Positions 1 to 9,345 of a stretch of 64,000 bases of DNA are shown here, one piece after another (the stretch's first letter is position 1; each line of letters starts with the position of its first letter). The notes beneath the pieces are model-generated. The model was not told where the DNA came from, searched no databases, and saw nothing but the letters and a program-made list of their open reading frames with translations. This stretch comes from Myrica gale (Eukaryota; Streptophyta; Magnoliopsida; Fagales; Myricaceae), in assembly GCA_963930655.1 (NCBI GenBank), contig OZ005615.1:10806001-10870000 (forward strand), read 5' to 3'. The translations under genes and the position numbers were made by a program.

Positions 1-1426
1 TACAAATATCAGAAAGCATTATGCGATCTGAGACAAGTTTTTGAAGCCTCAGTTTGAAGGATCCAACTTGAAGTTCTTTTGTTTCATGATTTAATTCCCT
101 GTGGAGATTTAATGGAGAATCAAAAGTAAAGTCGACAAGTTCCTCTCTGACTTTGTTAGTTTCATCTCTAACCACTTTATCTACAGCAACCTTCTCTAAA
201 TTGATAACAGACGATAACAGCCCCTCAGAAGCATTTCTGCCAGCTGGTGTCCCAGTATGAACAAGGATCCCATTTGGGCCCCACCCTACCCGAAATGACC
301 TACCCATGAACAAACCAGCATCCACTATGTTGCGAGAATAACTTTCACTTACCGGTGTTTCTTGCTTGAAGTCCAGCTTAAAACCTGAACCTTCAGTTTT
401 TATCGGCTTCAGAGAAAGACTCTTATTTTGTGGGGCAATCAGAATGGTTCCAGGAGAGTTTGAGTCAAAACTACCATGGTTGTACTCAAGCAATGCCAAT
501 GGGGTTTTTCGGGAAGCAGGTGGACTAGATCTATGGCTCGTCCTCTGAGCAGAGGTTTGAAAAGGAGGTCTTCCGTATTCTTTGCTTAAAGATGAATTCT
601 GCCATGCAGGTATTTCAGTGATATCCTGTGCCTCCTCTTTCTCATCAGGAAACATTAACAATGTCATTTCTCTCATTCTTACGGGGTCAAGCCCAAGATG
701 GGCAGGAAGAGAGTGAGCAAGCTCAACACCTGTGGTGGCCATGTGGGTTACTTCATCAATATCAGAATTCTCACCACCATAGGACACAAGGGGATTCTGA
801 ATGACAGTTGCATCATCCATTACAATATCTTCTTCATCATCTTCACTTAATCCGAATCTGCTGAAATGTTGGACCATGAATTTCCATTCCCCAGTTGCCA
901 CATCAAATGAAATGAAGCAAGCGCCCTGTCTTTCTGCACTCATTCTTAATTTATCCACAACCTTATTTAGTTTTCCCTCTTCCAAACTCACTTCTCTTAC
1001 TTGTAGAACCAAAGTCACCTCAGCAGCCTTATTAAGTCCATGTCCAACCCTAGGCTTGGCATTGTCATCTTCATACACGACTACCCCATGCCTATGGAAC
1101 CTCACAATGTTATCCAGATCTAACCGTCTAATATCAGTCTCTCCAATATACTTGACTGATCCATAACCAATCCTCCCAACTGTGAAATCCAAAACTCTGC
1201 TACAATAACCAGGGGTCACAAGTTCCATAGAAGCCAAATCCTTCAAGCAGGGCTTCATGTAATAATCAGCTGACCTTAAAGTAGGTAAAATAGCTGCAAT
1301 CTCTCTTGAAACCATACATGAAGAAAAATTGATGTTTTGAGACATCCTTCTTTTCTTGTACAGAGGTACAACTTCTGAGCTAGTTCCCACATCGGAGTCC
1401 ACTCCGTGTGAATTACTAAATGGCAT
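1..1426 (-). CDS. NUP96: Nuclear pore protein NUP96 (SAR3/MOS3/PRECOCIOUS type), N-terminal part
   Basis: About 475 codons are open on the minus strand and run off the left edge, so only the N-terminal part is present and no intron is seen in it. The product is a scaffold nucleoporin of the Y (NUP107-160) complex, needed for mRNA export and for plant immune and auxin signalling in Arabidopsis (family knowledge). Seen here are the plant-type start with DVGTSSE, the block LPTLRSADYYMKPCLKDL, then PGYCSRVLDFTVGRIGYG and the HFSRFGL motif of the NUP98-autopeptidase-like domain, followed by LAHSLPAHLGLDP and the GLFMGRSFRVGWGPNG block. I chose the ATG at 1426 because DVGTSSE follows it closely, as in Arabidopsis. 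In-frame ATGs also occur at 1468 and 1480 and could add up to 18 residues. No stop or frameshift is visible. Confidence 0.93.
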   Translation of the reverse strand, partial: MPFSNSHGVDSDVGTSSEVVPLYKKRRMSQNINFSSCMVSREIAAILPTLRSADYYMKPCLKDLASMELVTPGYCSRVLDFTVGRIGYGSVKYIGETDIRRLDLDNIVRFHRHGVVVYEDDNAKPRVGHGLNKAAEVTLVLQVREVSLEEGKLNKVVDKLRMSAERQGACFISFDVATGEWKFMVQHFSRFGLSEDDEEDIVMDDATVIQNPLVSYGGENSDIDEVTHMATTGVELAHSLPAHLGLDPVRMREMTLLMFPDEKEEAQDITEIPAWQNSSLSKEYGRPPFQTSAQRTSHRSSPPASRKTPLALLEYNHGSFDSNSPGTILIAPQNKSLSLKPIKTEGSGFKLDFKQETPVSESYSRNIVDAGLFMGRSFRVGWGPNGILVHTGTPAGRNASEGLLSSVINLEKVAVDKVVRDETNKVREELVDFTFDSPLNLHRELNHETKELQVGSFKLRLQKLVSDRIMLSDIC

Positions 1427-2260
1427 GCTTCTCCTACTTTGGAGTTCAGGGGAAATCCCTAATAACATACAATGCACCATTAGATAACTGATAACTCGCA
1501 CTACACTAGATTTCAGATAAGTAACAGATTGAGATTTTTTAATTGACATCCTTAAGATTACAAAAACTTTATTTTTCCTTTCCTATAAAAAATCCGATAA
1601 GAGAAAAATCCATTTGTCTTTTATCATTCACAATCCACCTTCATCTCCGCTGAATAATTAACACTAATTCGCATGTTCTATAAATATTAAGAAACAAGAC
1701 CTAGAAATTAACAAACACTAGAGAAGCAAGATCTCCGAATATCGAAGTCGAAAATATACAGCCCTGAACCTCCGTTTGACCGTCAAGAAATGCGAGGAAC
1801 GGAAACGGAATGGCTAAGGTAAGGGTGATAAGATTTCTCATATCTTCTTGGCAACCAGACAGAGCTCAAAGAGAGTGAAAGGAAAAAAAAAACAAACACA
1901 CAAAAATTAAAACTCGACGTAACTTGGCTAGCTAGTCATTTTACTGTCATGCGGTCCTACTAATTCTCTTTCCTTTTCCTACATTTTATAAGCTAGCGAG
2001 CAAGATCAATGAAAACTTCGAAGTGGCCACTAGAGATCGTAGGATAATTACCGCACACCGGGAGCAGAGAAGGGGACGCCATGATCGCACACTGGACGAA
2101 ATAGGAAGTGACAGAGGTTTTAGGGTGTTGTCAAAACAACTTCACCGGTCCTTCCGCAGCCCGCTCTTTCTCTCGGAGGAGGGAAAAGGTTTTTTGGGTT
2201 TCGGGGGTCCGATCAAGAGAAATAGGTTTATTTTCAGGAAAACTATGAAAGTACGGGAAA
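1427..2260. other. 5' flank of NUP96
   Basis: This AT-rich stretch is upstream of NUP96 and probably holds its promoter and 5' UTR, perhaps with a UTR intron, since AG acceptor-like sites precede the ATG. No other gene is recognisable. The short plus-strand open frame at 2023-2337 runs into the following repeat and has no family resemblance. Confidence 0.4.
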
Positions 2261-2825
2261 AGGGAATTTGGCAATATAGTCTTTGGTTTATACCCCTTTT
2301 ACAAACAACAGGTACTTCGGTTTCAAACTTCAAATAAAAAGCCCCTGAACTTTTTATCTTTGACACAGAGGTCCTTCTGTTAGCATTCCGTCCATCACCC
2401 TAACGGCTATGTACACGTGGCTAAATAAATGGGGAAGTCAGCGTCCAGGTCAACGCCTTATCTGTCTTCTTGCATACGACGACGTGTTGTTTATTATTTT
2501 GTAAAATCGCCGCTGAGAAAACGACATGCCCCTGCGTTCTTCCCCCCGAAAACTCTCGTACCTGAATCTTCACCGCCGAACTATATCTCGTAACTGAAAG
2601 TTTACGAGTTCCCACCCTAAAATACAACATTTTGCCCCTGCGTACTGCCCTGCTACCCCCTGCTACTCCCGTGCATACCCAGATCCACCATTCCCTTTTC
2701 ATACTGCCCTTGCCCATTCCGACGAGTTCCTTTGCTGCAAATTTGGTGCTTTGCTTTGCCTGAGAGATGTCTGAAAATGCAAGGTAAATTGCTAACTTGC
2801 TATGGTCTCAAGTAGAGATTATTAC

Positions 2826-3171
2826 CTGCTTTTGTACAGTGTTAGTCTCGAAGGACCATCATGTCTGCCAGGAGCTTGCTCTTCCATTAAAGAGCCTTCA
2901 CAAGGTACTAGTTTCAGAACAGACTGAGCAGTGAGGTGGTACTTCCGCTGGGCTTCAGCAAAGCTCCTGTAGAGAACCTGCTCAGTCCATTCCTGCACTG
3001 CTCTATCCCTGTCAGACAACCAAGCGGCAGCAAGTATTTGCACCATTACTTCGTAATCCATCTCCAGCATTGCCTCAGATCCAAACGTCCTCTGAAACTG
3101 CAGGCTAATATCCTTCACTACTTTTCCAGCAAGCGCATCAAAATTAAATGGTTTAAAAATCACTTTTTCAT
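2826..3171 (-). pseudogene. Exon-like fragment inside the inverted-repeat element, gene unknown
   Basis: This is a 346-nt open stretch on the minus strand, bounded by a plausible acceptor (GTAG before 3171) and a good donor (GCAG/GTAAT after 2826). It encodes about 115 residues including IFKPFNFDALAGKVVKDIS, a Trp-containing helix-like stretch (AAAWLSDRDRAVQEW) and LTLYKSR. Composition and splice sites suggest an exon captured from a host gene. I do not recognise the family. There is no start codon context or other exon next to it, so it is probably not expressed as a protein. Confidence 0.45.
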
Positions 3172-3515
3172 CTACTAGATCAAAGAACTCCTTTAAACAA
3201 GCTTACAAGTTAGTGTCACTCTCAGAGTCTCCATGATTGGTTTCCACCCCCAGCTAATCTACAAGCATATTTAAATCTGAGCCCGATCCTGTATCTTGAA
3301 GGTCTCTTTCTGCTCCTCTGAGTCACAAGTCTCAATCAGCTTCCTTTTATTAACAAATATACTTGCCATCAAGGAACATTGCCATCAAGGAATACGGCAT
3401 CTTTGAGCTTTTACGTTGAAAGAGTCAAAATGAAAAAGCTTCTCATCACAAAAAGTGGTGGAATGCAAACCCAAAAGACAAAATATCACAGCTTTTACTT
3501 TACTTTGGAACCAAT

Positions 3516-3594
3516 ATGGGTCCCCCCATACCTGAACCTGAAGACATGTCTGCTCTGCTCGACCAGTTCAAAAAAATCAGATTTCAATTGCTGG
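3516..3594 (+). pseudogene. Second exon-like fragment inside the element, gene unknown
   Basis: A short plus-strand open stretch starts at an ATG, encodes MGPPIPEPEDMSALL and then DQFKKIRFQLLG, and ends at a textbook donor (CTGG/GTAAGT). It faces the opposite way to the exon-like fragment at 2826-3171, so the element may carry pieces of two genes or two inverted pieces. The family is not recognised. Confidence 0.3.
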
Positions 3595-4099
3595 GTAAGT
3601 TCCTCCTTGTCGTCACTTGCAGCTCCACCGAAAAGCACAAATTCCCCAAACAAAGAGACCTTTGTCTTGTTATCTTTTTTTTTTCTCTAGGGTTTCAAGA
3701 GAGTTTTCGGGGGGGAAGAGCTTTTGAGATGATCTCCTCAAGTGCTGCGACAGTGATGTTTTTGTAACTGTCGGTGCTCCCTTATGTTCAGAGCAGCATG
3801 ATATCTCCATTCGTCCTTCAGCGAAACCGTGTGCATGTCGTTTTCTCAGCGGCGATTTTACAAAATAATAAACAACACGTCGTCGTATGCAAGAAGGGAG
3901 ATAAGGCGCTGACTTGGACGCTGACTTCCCCATTTATTTAGCCACGTGTACTTAGCCGTTAGGGTGATGGACGAAATGCTAACAGAAGGACCTCTGTGTC
4001 AAAGATAAAAAGTTCAGGGGCTTTTTATTTGAAGTTTGAAAGCGAAGGACTTATTTGTAAAAGTGGTATAAACCCAAAGACTATATTGCCAAATTCCCT

Positions 4100-4941
4100 A
4101 AAAAACAAAGAAAAACTATATAAGGAAATTGTATACACCATCCCCCATAAAATGAAACCTGATAGCGATATTAGAACTTTAGACCCACTTTTTTCTTTTT
4201 CTTTTTTTCTAAGCGAGTTTAGACCCACTTGATACTGGAATTGGGAAAAAAATATATTCAGAATTCAAACACAAATATCAATACATTTTACACAATCTTT
4301 AATAATTTTTTAATTTTTTATTCAACATAAATTTTCTCTCTCTATATTTTTTCACATAACTCCAATACATTTTTTATTAAACAATTGCATCAAATCATTT
4401 CTCTCTCCACTTTACACAAAACACCAATAAAATATTATTCAATATAAATATTCACAACTTCTTTAAAATCCTACATTTTTACTCAAAACGAACATAACCT
4501 ATAGATTATAACAATTTAAGGATGGACCACAATATTAATGTTTTTAAATTTTTGTTACTTTGTATGCTAATTATTAATAGATTATAATGTAACTCGGGTT
4601 TTATAAGTAACACGACACGGATTTTATCTAAAAGTATGGTTGTTGATATTATTCTTTAGTTAGTTCTGTTTGTTGTTTGTTTTTCTCTTCCTTGTTCATT
4701 ATATCTCTGAGAATTATCTACTATAACAATTTCTTTGTGCATGTGACATGGATATATTATAATTTATGTTTCTTTTTTTCAATACTACCAACCTTCCTCC
4801 ATTTTAATTCAGCCTTTTTACAGATATTAGGCTGTAAATTCACTTTTCTTAATTCTGTCTGATGTATCCCCCTAATTTTATTTGGTATAGATTTTGTAAG
4901 GTTAAATATAATTGAAGAGAATCAAGTATAATTTTTGATTT
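4100..4941. other. AT-rich spacer
   Basis: Simple AT-rich sequence. No open frame with coding character, RNA gene or clear repeat boundary was seen. Confidence 0.4.
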
Positions 4942-5371
4942 GAGGAAAATACACTTTCCACCCATAAACTACAGGGGTAGTGACACATTGCACCCCAAAC
5001 TACAATCTTTAAGACATTGCACACTCAAACTACAATCTTTAAGACATTGCACCCTCAAACTACCAATGTTAGACCTTTTGCACCATAAACTATCAATTTT
5101 GACACATTACACCCTCTAAGTATTAATATTAAACACTTTGCACAGTCCATTTGACAATAATACTCTTGAAAAATTAATAAATTGACAATAATATCTTTAC
5201 TATATACAAAATGGGTCAAGGACATTATCGTCATTTTAGTCTCAAAGTTTAAAAAATTGTGCAAAGTGTCAAAAATTAGTAGTTAAAAGGTGTAATGTAT
5301 CAAAATTAGTAGTTTAGGGTGCAAAGTGCAAAACCTATAGTAGTGTGCGGGTGAAAAATGTATTTCCCCTT
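4942..5371. mobile_element. MITE-like inverted repeat
   Basis: The left end (GAGGAAAATACACTTTCCAC) and the inverted right end (GAAGGGGAAATACATTTTTC) match. The similarity continues inwards through diverged motifs of the type CATTGCACCCTAAACTAC. Within the left arm a unit of about 30 bases (AAACTACAATCTTTAAGACA) is repeated in tandem. There is no coding capacity. The target duplication could not be defined, so the superfamily is open (Mutator-like is a guess). Confidence 0.6.
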
Positions 5372-5825
5372 CAGATTTTATGAAGCACTCTTTGCTTAAT
5401 TATAAATTATATTCCATGACAGACAATAATTTTATGACTGTAGGTAATTTTTTGTAAACTCTGATGTGGATTAAATGATTTATAAAGTACTCCTTATAAA
5501 AAAAAATATAGATAATCAGTCCTTTAAATACTACTAGAATGACATATTGCACTCATATATTAGATGGGATAAATCACAAATCTACGGTTATTCTTAAAGT
5601 ATATATCGATTCCATGATTGTAAATTTGTGGTCCGTATGAGATCTTGTGAACGGCCCTACTACGGCGGCAAAAGTGCTCGGGAGCCCTATTTTTTTTGGT
5701 TCCTCCGACTTCTAGAAGCTATGTCGATGGTTCGAAAGCTTATGAAATAGGAGTTTTTTTTTTCTTTTCTAAATAACAAATCCATTGTAGAAGAGAAAAT
5801 AATTCATGGTGGAAACTATAGATTA

Positions 5826-6440
5826 TCACTCAGAGAGAATGTTTACAGGATTACAAGAAATGAGGATAGTCCCCTCAAGATGAGCCGAAGTTGCCCATTG
5901 AGCTACTCGATGGCCAAACTCATTGACCTCACGCTTTACATGCATAAAATTCCAAAACGTTCTACAAGTTGACAAACTGTGAATATCAACCACTATACAA
6001 GAGATCTGCCAGTCTCTACCATTCGCACGGTGATTAATAGCCTCCATGACCAAAAGTGAATCACCTTACAAAGTAATTGGACAAAGTGGTAAAAGGAACG
6101 CCTCCTGGACAGCAAACAACGCTGTCCTCGCCTCGCCCACAAGAGGGCCGCTAGGAAGAAGCCTCTTCGTTCGAACAAAGAGGATGTGACCTTCGTAATC
6201 TTTGCAAACGACAACTGCAAAGGCAAAGGATTTGCGGATAGCAACATCAAAGTTAATCTTCCAAGAACCCCGAAAGAGAGGTTTCCAGACCGGGATAGGT
6301 GTGACCATTTTCTCCGACCAAGCAGAGGTCAGCTCCTGATAACGAGAGTGAATAGAGTGGAGAAGCTTGAAAATATTCACCTCACCACCATGGTGAATGA
6401 TTTGGTTTCGGGAAAACCACACTGAATTGAGTAAGTACTG
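5826..6440 (-). pseudogene. LINE-type RNase H domain remnant
   Basis: The minus strand reads VWFSRNQIIHHG, then WKINFDVAIRKS, GEARTALFAVQEA and GDSLLVMEAINHRANG, then VKREVNEFGHRVAQWA. These are the successive landmarks of the RNase H (RVT_3) domain found at the C-terminus of plant L1-type LINE polyproteins. The reading frame is interrupted by one in-frame TAA (6066-6068) just before the GDS motif, after which the same frame continues. No reverse transcriptase precedes it, so this is a truncated relic. Confidence 0.75.
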
Positions 6441-7372
6441 AATTACTTGTAAACATTATGCCTGTTGAGCGTGATGTGATCAATTTTGGCTAGCAGATTT
6501 TGTCTAGAAATAGACGGAAGCTAGATGAAATGACGGATTTGGAAAATAGGTCATAACCGATAGAGAGAAGGAGGGGAAAAAATTACCTTGAAAATTAATC
6601 TGAAAAAAGTTTAAACTTTAAGGCTAGTCGATGAATTTACCCAAAAATAAAAGCCTCCACAACGGGGATTGTGGGCTCCTAACTTTAGGCTTTCGTTTAT
6701 AACGAGATGGGCCTCTTGGATTACCATGCTCTAAATTTATGGACATTTATTATGGGCTTTCTGCTTATGGACGAGTTTTGTTTTGGTGCGATTGGAGGAT
6801 TTAATCTTTTCAATTTTTCCTCTGGCTCTTGAGCTTTTTTTTTCTCTCTCTAAGGCTTAGGTACTTGAGCTTAATTCACTGACCATAGTTCAAACTTTGC
6901 AGTCGAGTATTTGGATTTTTACAAATGCATCTGAATCTTGTTGTGAATTGCTGCATTTCTGTGATTATCGAGCTTGAATTGGTTTGTAACAGAAGATATT
7001 CATTGCGGCTTCTTCCCCCCTCTTTGTTTCTTTGATTGAACTATCTCTGAAATTATTTGTTTTGCAGTTAAATTTTTGTTTTATATATCTTTCTATTTTT
7101 TGTTTCCTTGAGAAATAATTAGTATCAATTGTGTTCTTCAAAAAGTGCCATTGTTTTTCATATCTGAATAAACGGATTGTTCAAATAGTACTTTTCTCCC
7201 ATCTAGAATTGAGCATAATTTGATGTGGAGCGTCGTTGCTTCCATAATTCCACTATAAATTCATTATTGTTACCTTTCACAATTTTTTGTTTGGTCAAGC
7301 ATGGTCTCTTTCTTGTTTGCTTTTCTTTTTGGGGGATCCTTGAGCTCAAATGATGTTGTAATCTCATTTTAG
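6441..7372. other. Spacer upstream of the RAE1-like remnant
   Basis: AT-rich with pyrimidine-rich stretches. The first coding exon expected for RAE1 (a short N-terminal exon) was looked for here and not found. Confidence 0.35.
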
Positions 7373-8046
7373 GTCGCTCAACCTTCTAGTGATTCAGTTT
7401 CCAGCCTTAGTTTCAGCCCTAAAGCCAATTACTTGGTTGCTAGTTCCTGGGATAACCAGGTATATATGTAATTCAGTTGGTTTCCATTTCCTTGTTTACT
7501 GGGTTAAATTTGTAAGTATCCTGCTATCGTGCTACACCATTATCATCTTATCTCCTCTCCCTTCTTCAACACTACTGTTGGTTATAATTTTGTGGTTAAG
7601 ATGTTAGGAAATAATGCAAAGTGGGGCTAGCTGTTGTAGGTAGTAGTACTACATCCGAGGCTTCAATATCTCACGACCAACCAGTAAAACTCGAGTTCAT
7701 AACCTATATATCTCTTGGTTTTGCTGAATCGACAATGGCAATTATCAAGTCCTTTCATTAATTTTGTCTCCCTTTTTCCAAAAGGTATTGTTCTCTACCC
7801 GGAAAGATGATGGAAAACTGCATCTCTTCCCTGGAGGTTGTGATAAGCAAGCGAAGATGTGGCCTTCGTTTGGTAAGCAGCCGATGACTGCCACTATGCA
7901 TGATGCACCCATCAAAGAGATTGCATGGATTCCGGGGATGAACCTTTTAGTTACAGGGAGCTGAGACAAGACCCTGAAGCACATGCAGAACCAACTAGGG
8001 GCAAAGTTTTCAGAAGATACAGATTTGTAGGATCCAATTGTCACCT

Positions 8047-9166
8047 CACTACAAAAAAACAGGTCTATAGAGGCGGTATTTGTAGCGGCGGTCACTGACC
8101 GTCGCTATATACCCCCTTTACCAGCGTTTTTTTACAAAACGCCGCTAGAAATTAGGTACCTACAGCGGCGGTCATACTGACCGCTGCTATAGAGCGGACC
8201 TGTAGCAGCGGTTTTTAAAAAAACCGCTGCTAAAGGTACACCTAACAAAAACGCCGCTATAGGTATATTTGGAAAAAAAATAAAAAATTGAAAAAAAATT
8301 AAATTAAATTATATTTAATGTTAATAATTATTTTATAGACTATTTTATTCCTTTTAATACATAATTTTATTTTGTCATGTGTTTAAAAAACATTTTAGGA
8401 GACCCACATAATAAAATATGGAATTAGAGTGTTATGAACATTGAAGTTGTTATATGAAATTAGAAATAATATTATGAAATTTATATTTATGATTGTTATG
8501 GTAATTGTATTTTTATTGACTAAATCGTTGTTATGGTAATTGTATTTTTATTGACTAAATCTATGTAGTTTAAACATCTATTATCATATGCTTATAGTGA
8601 GTATTTGAATATTTTAGTTGGTCTTTGCTTATTATTATTTTATATTAGAAACTTGTTACTTTTTAAATTACTTGTAGAAATTCTTGTATTTGTTGTAAAA
8701 CGATATTAATCAATGATGAAGAATATTTTGTTTTATTATCCTTGGTCTTTAAATTTTTACATTCAATAAATTATAATTATTAAAATAAATTTGTATTACC
8801 GATTAAAAAAGCATGTATATGAAAATATAGGAAAAAATTAGTAGTGCATTAAAATGCTAGCAAAAGCAAAAAAAAAGAAAAAAAGCAAAAAAAAAAAAAA
8901 ACGCTGCGAGGAAGTCAAAATTGCTTTTGGGTCTATAGCAGCGGTCCGCTATAGACCCGAGGTCTTCACCAGCGGTTCCGAAAACCGTCGCGATATATCT
9001 ATTCCGACAGAGATATAGCGGCGGTCGCAACCGCCGCTAAGGCACTACAAAAAAAAGGGCCTATAACAGCGGTCGGTAGTCAAAAAACCGCTGCTATAGG
9101 CCAAAATGACCTATAGCAGCGGTTTTTTGACTACCGACCGCTGCTATAGGCCCTTTTTTTGTAGTG
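8047..9166. mobile_element. Non-autonomous CACTA element, 1120 bp, TSD CCT
   Basis: It begins CACTACAAAAAAACAGG and ends in the inverted counterpart ending TTTTTTTGTAGTG. It is flanked by the 3-bp duplication CCT (8044-8046 and 9167-9169), as expected for the CACTA superfamily. Both ends carry many subterminal copies of a motif like TATAGCAGCGGT in both orientations. The middle is AT-rich and non-coding. It lies inside the RAE1-like remnant. Confidence 0.9.
9043..9166. repeat. Near-perfect 124-bp foldback at the right end of the CACTA element
   Basis: Two arms of about 60 bases (9043-9102 and 9107-9166) are almost perfect inverted copies, both starting CACTACAAAAAAA and containing CAGCGGTCGGTAGTC, with a loop of only a few bases. 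It could be a duplicated, inverted element end or a tiny separate insertion. Its own flanks (AGG and CCT) are not a direct repeat, which favours the first reading. Confidence 0.85.
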
Positions 9167-9199
9167 CCTCTCAGTTTCAGCAAATAGTACGATGCGTGT

Positions 9200-9345
9200 A
9201 TATAAAAAAAAATAATGCTTTTAGTCCTAAATTTTCGATATTTTAACTCTAAAACACTTTTTGCACTATTTAGGAAAAAAAATTTTTGTCATTTCGACTT
9301 AGGAGTTCGCCCCCTTCAAATTAGGTCCTGGTCCCGCCACTACCC
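9200..9345 (-). repeat. Dispersed repeat copy (family also at 58247)
   Basis: Read on the minus strand it starts GTAGTGGCGGGACCAGGACC and contains GGCGAACTCCTAAGTCG and TTTTAGAGTTAAAATATCG. The stretch at 58247-58378 has the same motifs in the same order. It is non-coding. Confidence 0.55.

Larger units (their letters stand above)
2261..4099. mobile_element. Pack-MULE-like element with 267-bp inverted termini
   Basis: Two long arms, 2261-2529 and 3833-4099, are inverted copies of each other and differ at only about one base in twenty. Both outer ends read AGGGAATTTGGCAATATAG. Long terminal inverted repeats around about 1.3 kb of non-transposase DNA fit a non-autonomous Mutator-like element (inference). 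No transposase is present. I could not find a convincing 9-bp target duplication (flanks tacgggaaa and aaaaaacaa), so the ends or the class may be wrong. The interior carries exon-like sequence on both strands. Confidence 0.65.

Noticed and set aside
801..1166. Plus-strand open frame of 121 codons
   Set aside because: It is the antisense shadow of the conserved NUP96 coding region and has no resemblance to any family.
2252..4108. A 9-bp target duplication for the first inverted-repeat element
   Set aside because: Flanks do not match at any sensible end position. The shared A runs are not evidence.
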